DNA from: Paenibacillus arenilitoris
Lineage (GTDB): Bacteria > Bacillota > Bacilli > Paenibacillales > Paenibacillaceae
Assembly: GCF_014705655.1 (NCBI RefSeq)
Contig: NZ_JACXIY010000002.1
Location: 62,001-126,000, forward strand
Length of the DNA: 64,000 nt
Reading direction: 5' to 3'
Positions 8,010-16,063 of the stretch are shown piece after piece. The first letter of the stretch is position 1. Every line of letters starts with the position of its first letter. Position numbers and translations under genes: made by a program. A model generated the notes under the pieces. That model was not told the origin of the DNA and searched no databases. It worked only from the letters and a program-made list of their open reading frames with translations.

Positions 8010-9044
8010 ATGACGATTCCGCTGAAGCCAAACCCGCCGCTTGCCCTCCCGCGCTTCGTCATCCTGCTTCGCTATTCGGGGAAGAAGGCGCTCAGGCTGC
8101 TGCTGCTGATGTTTGCCGTTTCGGTCGTATGCTTCGTGCTCATGAAGTTTTCGCCGATCGATCCGATCGAAGCCTACATCGGCGGCGAGCACGCCTCGCT
8201 GCCTCCGGAGCAAATCGAGCATTTGCGGGAATATTGGGGGCTTAACGACGGCTTTGCCGTTCGCTACGTCAAATGGATCAGAGGCTTGCTCGAAGGAAAT
8301 ATGGGAACGAGCATCGTTTACAATCAACCGGTGGCGGATGTCATCGCGGAGAAGTTCTCGGCCTCGCTGCTGCTCATGGGGACGTCGTGGGCGTTATCGG
8401 GCATTCTGGGCTTCTCCATGGGCATTATCGGGGCGCTGAACAGAGGGAAGCTCGTCGATAAATTCATCAAGCTGTACTGCCTGACGCTCGCATCCGCGCC
8501 GATCTTCTGGGTCGGCATCCTGTTATTGATCGTCTTTTCCGTCTGGCTGGGCTGGTTCCCGATCGGACTGAGCGCGCCGATCGACGCGACGGCCGCCGAA
8601 GCGACCTGGGGCGACCGGCTATACCATTTGATTCTGCCCGCCCTGACGCTCAGCTTGACCGGCGTCGCGAGTATCGCGCTGCATACAAGGCAGAAATTGA
8701 TCGACGTGCTGGACAGCGATTACGCCCTATTCGCCAAGGCGAGGGGAGCGGGCAAATGGCTGCTCTTCAAAAGGCATGGCTTCAAAAATATTTTGCTGCC
8801 GGCCATTACGCTTCAATTCGGAACGATCGCCGAATTATTCGGGGGTTCAACGCTCGCCGAAGGCATCTTCTCCTATCCGGGGCTCGGCAAAGCCGTCGTC
8901 GAAGCGGGGATCAGGGCCGATCTGCCGCTTCTCGTCGGCATCGCCTTGTTCGCGTCCGCCTTCGTTTTTGCTGGCAATTTTATTGCCAATCTGTTATATG
9001 CCGCGGTCGATCCCCGCATAAGGGAGGGGGCTCGACGGATATGA
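8010..9044 (+). CDS. ABC importer permease, DppB/OppB/NikB type
   Basis: Integral membrane permease of 344 residues with about six hydrophobic segments. The N-terminal part before the first loop ('VVCFVLMKFSPIDPIEAYI') and 'YWGLNDGFAVRYVKWI' are hallmarks of the DppB side of peptide/nickel importers. The ATPase-contacting EAA loop is visible around 'FAKARGAGKWLLFKRHGFKNILLPA'. ATG 8010 follows the binding-protein stop by one base, so translation is coupled. Pairs with the next permease to form the membrane channel. Regulated through the Zur-like promoter upstream of the operon. Confidence 0.92.
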   Translation: MTIPLKPNPPLALPRFVILLRYSGKKALRLLLLMFAVSVVCFVLMKFSPIDPIEAYIGGEHASLPPEQIEHLREYWGLNDGFAVRYVKWIRGLLEGNMGTSIVYNQPVADVIAEKFSASLLLMGTSWALSGILGFSMGIIGALNRGKLVDKFIKLYCLTLASAPIFWVGILLLIVFSVWLGWFPIGLSAPIDATAAEATWGDRLYHLILPALTLSLTGVASIALHTRQKLIDVLDSDYALFAKARGAGKWLLFKRHGFKNILLPAITLQFGTIAELFGGSTLAEGIFSYPGLGKAVVEAGIRADLPLLVGIALFASAFVFAGNFIANLLYAAVDPRIREGARRI

Positions 9045-9856
9045 ACAGGCGCCAAAAAACGTTAATCTATGCATCGTTCTCCGCGTTTCTCCTTATCGCC
9101 GTCATGGCGGCCGGGAGCTTCTTGACCGAGGAGGCGACGCGGGTCGACTTCGCCCGCAAAAACCTTCTGCCTTCGCTTGGCCATATTTACGGAACGGACT
9201 GGTTCGGGCGCGATATGTTTATCCGAACGGTCAAAGGCCTGTCGCTTAGCATCGTAATCGGGGCGCTGTCGACGATCGGGAGCGGATTGATCGCTCTCAT
9301 GATGGGAACGGCGGCCGCGATCGGGGGAAGAAGGGTCGACGCCTGCGTCAATTGGCTGATCGACGTCGTCATGGGCGTGCCGATGCTTATTTTTCTGATC
9401 CTTGTTTCTTTTATCGTCGGCAAAGGGCCCCAGGGCATTATCGTCGGCATGATCCTGACGCATTGGACGTACCTGGCGCGCGTCGTCCGGGCGGAAGTGC
9501 TGCAGCTGAAGTCAAGCCAATACGTGATCGCCGCCAGAAGCATGGGGAAAAGCAATGCTTATATCGCCCTGCGTCATATTCTTCCCCATGCGTATCCGCA
9601 ATTTCTGGTCGGGCTCATCCTGATGTTCCCGCATACGATTTTGCACGAGGCGTCCTTGACCTTTCTCGGCTTCGGCTTGTCGCCCCATCAGCCGGGCATC
9701 GGCGTCATTTTGTCGGAATCGCTTAATTATTTGAGCGCGGGGCAGTGGTGGACCGCCCTCATGCCGGGACTATCCCTGCTCGTCATCGTCAGGCTGTTCG
9801 ACCTTCTCGGAGACAGCATTCAATCGCTCTACAATCCATACAAGTCTCACGAATAG
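9041..9856 (+). CDS. ABC importer permease, DppC/OppC/NikC type
   Basis: Second membrane component, 271 residues, with the DppC-type N-terminal 'HIYGTDWFGRDMFIRTVKGLSLS' and the EAA loop 'QYVIAARSMGKSNAYIALRHILPHAYP'. The ATG at 9041 overlaps the previous stop (ATGA), the expected arrangement in this operon; the open frame upstream of it overlaps the DppB-type gene and is not used. 'GFGLSPHQPGIGVILSES' near the C-terminus is also typical of the family. It makes the heterodimeric channel with the preceding permease. Confidence 0.92.
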   Translation: MNRRQKTLIYASFSAFLLIAVMAAGSFLTEEATRVDFARKNLLPSLGHIYGTDWFGRDMFIRTVKGLSLSIVIGALSTIGSGLIALMMGTAAAIGGRRVDACVNWLIDVVMGVPMLIFLILVSFIVGKGPQGIIVGMILTHWTYLARVVRAEVLQLKSSQYVIAARSMGKSNAYIALRHILPHAYPQFLVGLILMFPHTILHEASLTFLGFGLSPHQPGIGVILSESLNYLSAGQWWTALMPGLSLLVIVRLFDLLGDSIQSLYNPYKSHE

Positions 9857-9867
9857 GAGATGCAAGC

Positions 9868-10716
9868 ATGGGACAACGAATACCTCTGCTCGAAGTGAAG
9901 GACTTCACGCTTCAGTTCAAGCAATACGGCCGAGGCTTGAAGCAGATCGAGACGCGGGTTATATCGGGTTTTACGCTCGATGTGCATGCGGGCGAGATCG
10001 TAGCGGTCGTCGGCGCAAGCGGCTCGGGCAAAAGCTTGCTCGCGCATGCCATTCTCGGCATCCTTCCATCCAATGCCGCAACCGGCGGAAGCCTAAAATT
10101 CAAAGGGGAGGAGCTTAGCCAGAGCCTGAAGGAACGGCTGCGCGGCAAGGAAATTTCGCTCATTCCGCAATCGGTAAGCTATCTGGACCCGCTGATGACA
10201 ACGGGCAAGCAAATCGAAAGTCCGCTCAGAAAGGCGGCAAACGCCGTAAAAAGCGTCATGAACCGGTTTCAGCTCGGGGATGACGCGAAGAACAAATACC
10301 CGTTCCAGCTGTCCGGCGGCATGGCGCGAAGAGTGCTCATCGGTACCGCGCTCACCTCGGGCGCCGAGCTCGTTATCGCGGACGAACCGACGCCCGGCCT
10401 CCATAAATCGATGGTGGACGAGACGCTAGGCTCCTTGAAGGAGCTTGCCGCTCTCGGCCGAGGCGTACTGATGATCACCCATGACATCGACCTGGCCTTT
10501 GTCGTTGCCGACAGGATCGCGGTATTCAATAAAGGGTTGACGGTCGAGGTGGCGGACGCGAAGGCGTTCGAGGCTTCCCCGGACAACGTGAAGCATCCTT
10601 ACAGCAAAGCGTTATGGCATGCGCTGCCGCAGAACGGGTTCCATTCCGTCCGGGGCAAAGACTACGGGGAGGAAATCGACGCCGGCTGCGATGCGGGAGA
10701 GGAGGACGACGCATGA
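9868..10716 (+). CDS. ABC importer ATPase, DppD/NikD/CntD type
   Basis: ATP-binding protein of 282 residues that powers the importer from the cytoplasmic side. Walker A 'GASGSGKS', Q-loop 'LIPQSVSYLDPL', signature 'LSGGMARR', Walker B 'LVIADEPT' and the switch histidine 'MITHDIDL' are all present. The signature with MARR rather than QQR is frequent in nickel/metallophore-type systems. ATG 9868 follows AGGAGA; earlier in-frame starts would overlap the permease gene. The acidic C-terminal tail (EEIDAGCDAGEEDDA) replaces a full oligopeptide C-terminal domain. Its stop overlaps the next ATPase start. Confidence 0.92.
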   Translation: MGQRIPLLEVKDFTLQFKQYGRGLKQIETRVISGFTLDVHAGEIVAVVGASGSGKSLLAHAILGILPSNAATGGSLKFKGEELSQSLKERLRGKEISLIPQSVSYLDPLMTTGKQIESPLRKAANAVKSVMNRFQLGDDAKNKYPFQLSGGMARRVLIGTALTSGAELVIADEPTPGLHKSMVDETLGSLKELAALGRGVLMITHDIDLAFVVADRIAVFNKGLTVEVADAKAFEASPDNVKHPYSKALWHALPQNGFHSVRGKDYGEEIDAGCDAGEEDDA

Positions 10717-11312
10717 AGCTCGAGGCGAATCATATTTACTTCAAATACGGCGGAAGCGCGGAATGGCTATTGGAGGATATCTCGCTGGACATTCGAGCCG
10801 GCGAGGTCGTCGGTCTGATCGGCACAAGCGGCCGCGGGAAGAGCACGCTCGGCAAAATATTGGCCGGTCAAATCGGCGGGTACAAAGGCGACGTCCTGCT
10901 CGGCGGAAAGCCAGTCCCGAAAGGGATCTACTCGCCCGTTCAACTCATCTACCAGCATCCCGAGCTTGCCGTCAATCCGAGATGGAAGCTTGGCAAGACA
11001 CTCGCGGAAGCAGGGGAATACGACGACGGCCTAAGGAGGGAGCTTGGGGTCAAGACGCATTTTTTGGACCGTTATCCAAATGAGCTCTCCGGCGGCGAGC
11101 TTCAGCGAATATGCGTCATGCGGGCGCTCCGGCCGGAAACGCGCTTCCTTATCGCCGACGAAATCAGCACGATGCTCGATGTCATTACGCAGTCCCAAAT
11201 TTGGCATGTCGTCCTGGACTATGCCAAGCAATACGGGATCGGCATTTTGGCGATTACCCACAACGAGCATTTGGCGGGCGCCATCTGTACGAGAAAGGTT
11301 TTTATGCAATAA
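10713..11312 (+). CDS. ABC importer ATPase, short DppF/NikE/CntF type
   Basis: Second ATPase of the importer, 199 residues. Walker A 'GTSGRGKST', Q-loop 'LIYQHPELAVNPRW', signature 'LSGGELQR', Walker B 'FLIADE' followed by 'ISTMLD', and 'AITHNEH' are intact, so it should hydrolyse ATP. It is shorter than typical OppF/DppF (about 300 or more) because the C-terminal oligopeptide domain is missing; compact versions occur in nickel and opine-metallophore importers. Start ATG 10713 overlaps the previous stop (ATGA). Last gene of the Zur-controlled operon. Confidence 0.9.
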   Translation: MKLEANHIYFKYGGSAEWLLEDISLDIRAGEVVGLIGTSGRGKSTLGKILAGQIGGYKGDVLLGGKPVPKGIYSPVQLIYQHPELAVNPRWKLGKTLAEAGEYDDGLRRELGVKTHFLDRYPNELSGGELQRICVMRALRPETRFLIADEISTMLDVITQSQIWHVVLDYAKQYGIGILAITHNEHLAGAICTRKVFMQ

Positions 11313-11385
11313 GGGCGAGGTTGTCCGTTTTTTATACAAGCACGGGCTGCTGAAAATCGATTCGTGGTGTCAAGTGGGATTTAAT

Positions 11386-11566
11386 ATCAAAAACTGAAAC
11401 AATGAGCAAAAGCAGGAACGATTTTGGCGAATTTGTTTCAAATTTTGAAATAAAAGCAGCTGGTTCCAAATGGAATAACCCGAATGTTTCCATTTAATTT
11501 CAAAGACTGAAGTTAAATCGGAAGTGTGGGGAGATGGGGAAGAATTAGTTTCATTTTTTGAAAATA
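11386..11566. repeat. Second cluster of TTTCA...TGAAA palindromes
   Basis: The 488 bases between 11312 and 11801 hold no convincing gene. They carry the same short palindromes as 1882-2060: about 11387-11400, TTTCAAATTTTGAAA near 11436-11450, a 27-base inverted repeat at 11492-11518 (ATTTAATTTCA paired with TGAAGTTAAAT), and about 11548-11563. AT-rich relative to flanking genes. Confidence 0.6.
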
Positions 11567-11632
11567 TATAGCCTCTCGGGATTCGCTGAGGCTGATGAGA
11601 CAAGGCTTTCCTCGTACCATCCAAATTCACAT

Positions 11633-11658
11633 CCTCCTACTCTCGTAGGAGGTTTTTT
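11633..11658 (+). terminator. Rho-independent terminator downstream of the importer operon
   Basis: Perfect stem CCTCCTAC (11633-11640) with GTAGGAGG (11645-11652), four-base loop, then six T residues. Its distance from the last ATPase gene (about 320 bases) means the palindrome cluster would be part of the transcript. Confidence 0.8.
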
Positions 11659-11800
11659 CATATACTCTCCGTCGATTCCGATTCGCCCGAGCGGCAGCAT
11701 GTCGCAATCCGGCCAATGGCCAGGTCCCGAATAATCGGCTCATTGCTCGAACCGCTCGAACTTGCCGGCCTAATGAGGTCGCAAATCCCAGAAATCGTAG

Positions 11801-13834
11801 TTATGTAACCGTACGGGGAATTTCTAGAGCGTCGTCCAACCGCGACGAGTCATTTTCAATACGGACGGGGTGTACAAGTACCCACATATAGTAAAGGGCT
11901 TTGGCCGCTTTTTCCCGGGTTACCAGCTTCTTCGGTTCCAGCTCGGTGCCGTTCACCATGCGTCCTCTTGCAATGCCGGCCTCCGACCGGATCAAGCCGA
12001 GCTCGTACGCGGCTTTCACGCGCACAGCCAATGCCGGATCGACCGTGTCCGTATCCGTCAGCCGGTCAAAAGGTACAAGAGGATCGTACATGGCTCCTTG
12101 GGCTCCGGAATCGAGATTCGGATCGTAGCCGGGACTGCCGGGAACGGCCGTGCTGCCGTTGTAGTCGGTCATGTATTTCGGAGGGGCTTTGAAGGCCGCT
12201 TCGTACGCTGCCAAGAGAATAGCGCCCATAACCTCGCGAGTCAGACCGCCCGGCGCAAAGCCGGCGAACAGCCGCTGCTCGAGCCTCATCAGGCGGGCCA
12301 GCGCGGAGACAAACTCCTGCACGGTCATGACCCTCTCCGGATGAAAGAGTCCGTTTGCATCCTTGGTCATCACACCGAGCTGCAGCAGCTTCTCGATCTG
12401 ATTGCGGTAATAGGAGCCGCGGCCAGTCGTGATATCAGCGGCCATCTCCGGATAAATGTGCGACCAGTCGCCGGAAGCGATGGCCTCTTTGACAGAAGCC
12501 TTCAAGCAGGCCGCCATTTCGGCTGCCGCAGAGCTGCCTGAGGCTTCAAGGAGAACAAGTCCTTCGGCCACGATCCGGGCAAAAGGCTTGGCCAGCGCTT
12601 CTTTGTAATGAGTCCCGTCGATCTTATTGGCCGGATGCCCGTTGGCATAGCTGCCATCATTCGTTTTGCCCGGCGTTTCTCCGGCTTCGATGGACATCAC
12701 GATGGCGAGCGCGGCTTCCGCGCCGATTTCCCGATAGTAGCGAAGGCTCTCCGCGTTCAAGTCAATCGTATCCACACCGAGCTCGGCGGCGACGCGCTTC
12801 ATAATGTCCGGGAATTTTCGATGGTTAAAGGAGTTAACGAATTCATCCGTCACCTTCATTTCCCCGTTAATTCTCGAAATCGGCGTGACCAGCACGGGGT
12901 GAACGCCTCTGGCGCGGATAGCGGGAATATACGCTTCTTTGATCCAGGCCTCGTAAGACGCCTCCAGCGACCCTCTGCCAAACCGGTGCAGCTCGTCCTC
13001 CTTCTCGTCGTTATGCCCGAATTGGATGAGCAAATAATCTCCGGCATTGGCCGTCAGCAATATATCGTTCAAGCGGCCTTCCCAATAGGCGTTTTTGAAG
13101 GAGCGTCCGCCCATCGAATAATTAACGACGTTAACGCGCTCCGGATCGAACAGATCGTCAAACACCTGCCCCCAGCCGCTCATCGGCGCTTCTTCGAAGG
13201 TATAAGATTTGACCGTAGAATCCCCCAGCGTGAAAATCGTCGGCAAAGCGCCCGCAGGGCGACTCTTCGGCGGCAGAGGCACAAGCTCGATTTCGGCAAG
13301 CCCCACATCCAGGCCGATCTGCTTCGGTTCGATTTCAATATCGATAAACGCTCTGCCGTTCACATACGTATACGTCCAGTCCCGGCCGCTTGCGGAGGCG
13401 ACGGAGCGGATCGGCACGAGACCCGCCACGTCCCAATAGCCGCCGGCAAGAATTTTGCCGCCATGCATGCCGGACACCGATATGTCCGCATCCCCGGCTC
13501 CTGCGGTTTTGACGCGGATCTCATAAGCTCCCGCCGGAGCCTTCATCCGAAACGCCATGCCGAAACGATTGTAGTGCTCGCTCTCAAAGCCGGGCTCCTC
13601 CATAAATTCCGCTTCGCAAACGACGCAGCCCTCTTCGGTCATCCGAATGCTGTCCGCATGAACGGCTCTTGGAGGGACGGCGCAGGTTTCTTCCACAAAT
13701 CCTAAGCCCGAAGCTTCATCGTACAAAGGAACGCGGCCGCCGGCGTCGCTGCAAACCTGCGTATAACCGGTTTTTGGCGTGCAAGAAAAGTTGAATTTAT
13801 AGCCTGCTGTATTCCCTGGCTCATGCTTGTTCAT
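11801..13834 (-). CDS. Rhamnogalacturonan acetylesterase-like (CE12, SGNH) protein with SLH-like C-terminus
   Basis: 677 residues. After an N-terminal beta-sandwich-like region (about 1-190) comes an SGNH/GDSL hydrolase domain: 'FTLGDSTVKSY' (block I serine), 'YSMGGRSF', 'LIQFGHNDE' and 'DGTHYKEAL' (catalytic Asp and His). This order and the wording match rhamnogalacturonan acetylesterases, which remove acetyl groups from pectin backbones. The last 240 residues hold two or three S-layer-homology-like segments, for example 'IEKLLQLGVMTKDANGLFHPERVMT'. No signal peptide exists, and an in-frame TAG lies ten codons before ATG 13834, so no longer start is possible. Wall-type SLH modules in a cytoplasmic protein are odd. 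Divergent from a sugar ABC system that probably imports its substrate. Confidence 0.85.
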   Translation of the reverse strand: MNKHEPGNTAGYKFNFSCTPKTGYTQVCSDAGGRVPLYDEASGLGFVEETCAVPPRAVHADSIRMTEEGCVVCEAEFMEEPGFESEHYNRFGMAFRMKAPAGAYEIRVKTAGAGDADISVSGMHGGKILAGGYWDVAGLVPIRSVASASGRDWTYTYVNGRAFIDIEIEPKQIGLDVGLAEIELVPLPPKSRPAGALPTIFTLGDSTVKSYTFEEAPMSGWGQVFDDLFDPERVNVVNYSMGGRSFKNAYWEGRLNDILLTANAGDYLLIQFGHNDEKEDELHRFGRGSLEASYEAWIKEAYIPAIRARGVHPVLVTPISRINGEMKVTDEFVNSFNHRKFPDIMKRVAAELGVDTIDLNAESLRYYREIGAEAALAIVMSIEAGETPGKTNDGSYANGHPANKIDGTHYKEALAKPFARIVAEGLVLLEASGSSAAAEMAACLKASVKEAIASGDWSHIYPEMAADITTGRGSYYRNQIEKLLQLGVMTKDANGLFHPERVMTVQEFVSALARLMRLEQRLFAGFAPGGLTREVMGAILLAAYEAAFKAPPKYMTDYNGSTAVPGSPGYDPNLDSGAQGAMYDPLVPFDRLTDTDTVDPALAVRVKAAYELGLIRSEAGIARGRMVNGTELEPKKLVTREKAAKALYYMWVLVHPVRIENDSSRLDDALEIPRTVT

Positions 13835-14116
13835 ATGAACGCTATCCCCTCTCTCAATCTAGTACCGCTATACGTTCCCATTTTTCATGACGGCAGCATC
13901 GAAGTCAAGAAAGAAAGCGTTGCCAACCGGAATTGAACAAGAATGTACAATCTGGCCGGAATAGGACAAGGAATATGGCAGTGGGCCTCAAAATGCCTGT
14001 TTTATAATGGGGACGTATATAAAACTTGTATATATAATTTTTGGAAATTGCGGGCCTTCTGCCAACGATGCTATAGTCAGGCTGCTTCTAACTTCAATAC
14101 GACAGGGGGTGAATGC
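13835..14116. promoter_or_regulatory. Divergent intergenic control region
   Basis: 282 bases between the acetylesterase (-) and the ABC permease (+). Two -10-like TATAAT strings occur on the + strand at 14002-14007 and 14033-14038 in an AT-rich patch, without a clear -35 at 17 bases. It must carry the start signals for both directions, but none can be fixed with confidence. Confidence 0.4.
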
Positions 14117-15091
14117 ATGTCAGAAACAACCGTATCTTTACAGGGGAAGCAAGCGCCGGCCAAGCGGGGCTCGGGCCTGTCCGGTTACATGGCCATGCTG
14201 AAAAAAGACTTTTTCAAAAATAAATATTTATATGTCCTCGCTTTGTTCGGATTGGCGTACTATCTCATCTTTTGCTACGTTCCGATGTACGGCGTCATTA
14301 TCGCTTTCAAAAATTATGCGCCTACCAAGGGAATCATGGGCAGTCCGTGGGTCGGATTGGATCATTTTACCGGCTTCTTCCAGAGCTTTTACTTTTGGAG
14401 ATTGCTCCGGAATACGCTGTTGATCAATGTATATGAACTGATTTTCGCGTTTCCGGCTCCGATTATTCTGGCTCTGCTGCTGAACGAAGTAAGAAAAGCT
14501 TTTTTCAAAAGAATGGTGCAAACGGTTACTTATCTTCCGCATTTCGTCTCCATCGTCGTCATATGCGGGATGATCGTCGATTTTTCCAGACTTACAGGCT
14601 TGTTCAACCAGATCATCGGTCTGTTCGGGGGAGAAGCGGCCAATTTGCTGCTGGATCCGTCCCTGTTCCGGACGATTTTTGTGGCATCCGGCATTTGGCA
14701 GGGGGTGGGATGGGGCTCCATCATTTATCTCGCGGCGCTGACGTCGATCGATACGCAGCTGTACGATGCGGCTACCGTGGACGGGGCCAACCGGTGGAAG
14801 CAGATGTGGCACGTTACGCTGCCGGGTATTATGCCGACGATCGTCATTTTACTGATCTTGCAGTTTGGCGGCATGATGAACGTAGGCTTCGAGAAAATCA
14901 TTTTGCTCTATAATTCGCAAACGTACGAAACGGCGGATGTGATCTCCAGCTTCGTATACAGGAGGGGGCTTCTGGAGGCCAATTACAGCTACAGCACGGC
15001 CGTGAGCTTGTTCAATTCCATCGTCAACTTCCTGCTGCTGATTATGGCAAACCGGTTAAGCCGAAAAATCAACGATACCAGCCTTTGGTAA
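14117..15091 (+). CDS. Sugar ABC permease, LplB type
   Basis: Membrane component of a CUT1 carbohydrate importer, 324 residues with six hydrophobic segments. LplB-type landmarks: 'YVPMYGVIIAFKNY' after the first segment, 'GSPWVGLDHF', and the ATPase-contact loop 'LYDAATVDGANRWKQMWHVTLPGI'. ATG 14117 follows AGGGGGTG; upstream in-frame codons lie in the promoter region. Followed by a YtcP-type permease, a lipoprotein and an AraC regulator. No ATPase is encoded nearby; such systems generally share an MsmK-like ATPase encoded elsewhere. The neighbouring GH28 and acetylesterase suggest pectin-derived oligosaccharides as substrate. Confidence 0.93.
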   Translation: MSETTVSLQGKQAPAKRGSGLSGYMAMLKKDFFKNKYLYVLALFGLAYYLIFCYVPMYGVIIAFKNYAPTKGIMGSPWVGLDHFTGFFQSFYFWRLLRNTLLINVYELIFAFPAPIILALLLNEVRKAFFKRMVQTVTYLPHFVSIVVICGMIVDFSRLTGLFNQIIGLFGGEAANLLLDPSLFRTIFVASGIWQGVGWGSIIYLAALTSIDTQLYDAATVDGANRWKQMWHVTLPGIMPTIVILLILQFGGMMNVGFEKIILLYNSQTYETADVISSFVYRRGLLEANYSYSTAVSLFNSIVNFLLLIMANRLSRKINDTSLW

Positions 15092-15110
15092 GAAAGAAGG
15101 TTCTGTACAG

Positions 15111-15986
15111 ATGATTAAGCGAAGCCTGGGCGACAAAATATTCGATGCCTGCAATACGATCTTTTTGTGCGGCCTCATGCTGGTCACCTTATATCCATTT
15201 ATGTATGTCGTTTTTGCCTCATTAAGCGTGCCGTCCGAGCTTGTGAAGCACTCCGGTATTCTATGGAAGCCGCAGGGCTTCTTCCTGGAAGGATACAGGC
15301 TCGTTCTAAAGAACGCCATGATTGTAAGCGGATACAAAAATACGGTTTTTTACGTCGTGGTCGGATCGGTGCTCAATGTATTTTTTACCTCGCTGTTTGC
15401 CTTCGTGCTGTCCCGCAAGGACCTGTACTGGAAAAAGCATATGATGATCATGGTCGTCATTACGATGTTTTTCAGCGGAGGCATGATCCCGGGCTATATC
15501 CTGGTGAAGGAGCTGGGGATGCTCGATACGAGGTGGGCGCTTATTATTCCCGGGCTCATTGCGACGTGGAATCTGATTATTATGAGGACCTCCTTCCAGT
15601 CCATTCCATATGAGCTGGAGGAAGCGGCCAAGATGGACGGGGCGACGGATTTCAGAGTATTCGCGCAGGTCATTCTCCCTTTATCCGTTCCGCTGCTCGC
15701 CGTCATGTTCTTGTTCTACGGAGTCGGACATTGGAATGCGTGGTCCGGGGCGCTCATTTATTTGCAGGATCGGGATCTGTTTCCTCTGCAGCTGATCCTT
15801 CGCGAGATCCTGATCAACAATCAGACGTCGGAGACGACGTTGTCTTCGGCCAGCAGCGACCCGTTTCTCGGAGAAGTGGTCAAATACGCGACGATCATCG
15901 TCGCTACGCTTCCGATTCTCGTTATTTATCCGTTTATCCAGAAGTATTTCGCCAAAGGCGTGATGGTCGGAGCGCTGAAGGGCTGA
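15111..15986 (+). CDS. Sugar ABC permease, YtcP/AraQ type
   Basis: Second permease of the same importer, 291 residues. Landmarks: 'MYVVFASLSVPSELVKHSG', 'MFFSGGMIPGYILVKELGML' and the coupling loop 'ELEEAAKMDGATDFRVFAQVILPLSVP', plus the family ending 'YPFIQKYFAKGVMVGALKG'. It begins 19 bases after the LplB-type gene with AAGAAGG upstream. It forms the heterodimeric channel with the preceding protein. Confidence 0.93.
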   Translation: MIKRSLGDKIFDACNTIFLCGLMLVTLYPFMYVVFASLSVPSELVKHSGILWKPQGFFLEGYRLVLKNAMIVSGYKNTVFYVVVGSVLNVFFTSLFAFVLSRKDLYWKKHMMIMVVITMFFSGGMIPGYILVKELGMLDTRWALIIPGLIATWNLIIMRTSFQSIPYELEEAAKMDGATDFRVFAQVILPLSVPLLAVMFLFYGVGHWNAWSGALIYLQDRDLFPLQLILREILINNQTSETTLSSASSDPFLGEVVKYATIIVATLPILVIYPFIQKYFAKGVMVGALKG

Positions 15987-16063
15987 TGGCCATTTTAGCG
16001 GTACACATGCGTCATGCCCTTAAAAGTAAAGGAAGTTAATAAACGATTCAGGGAGGAAATCAC

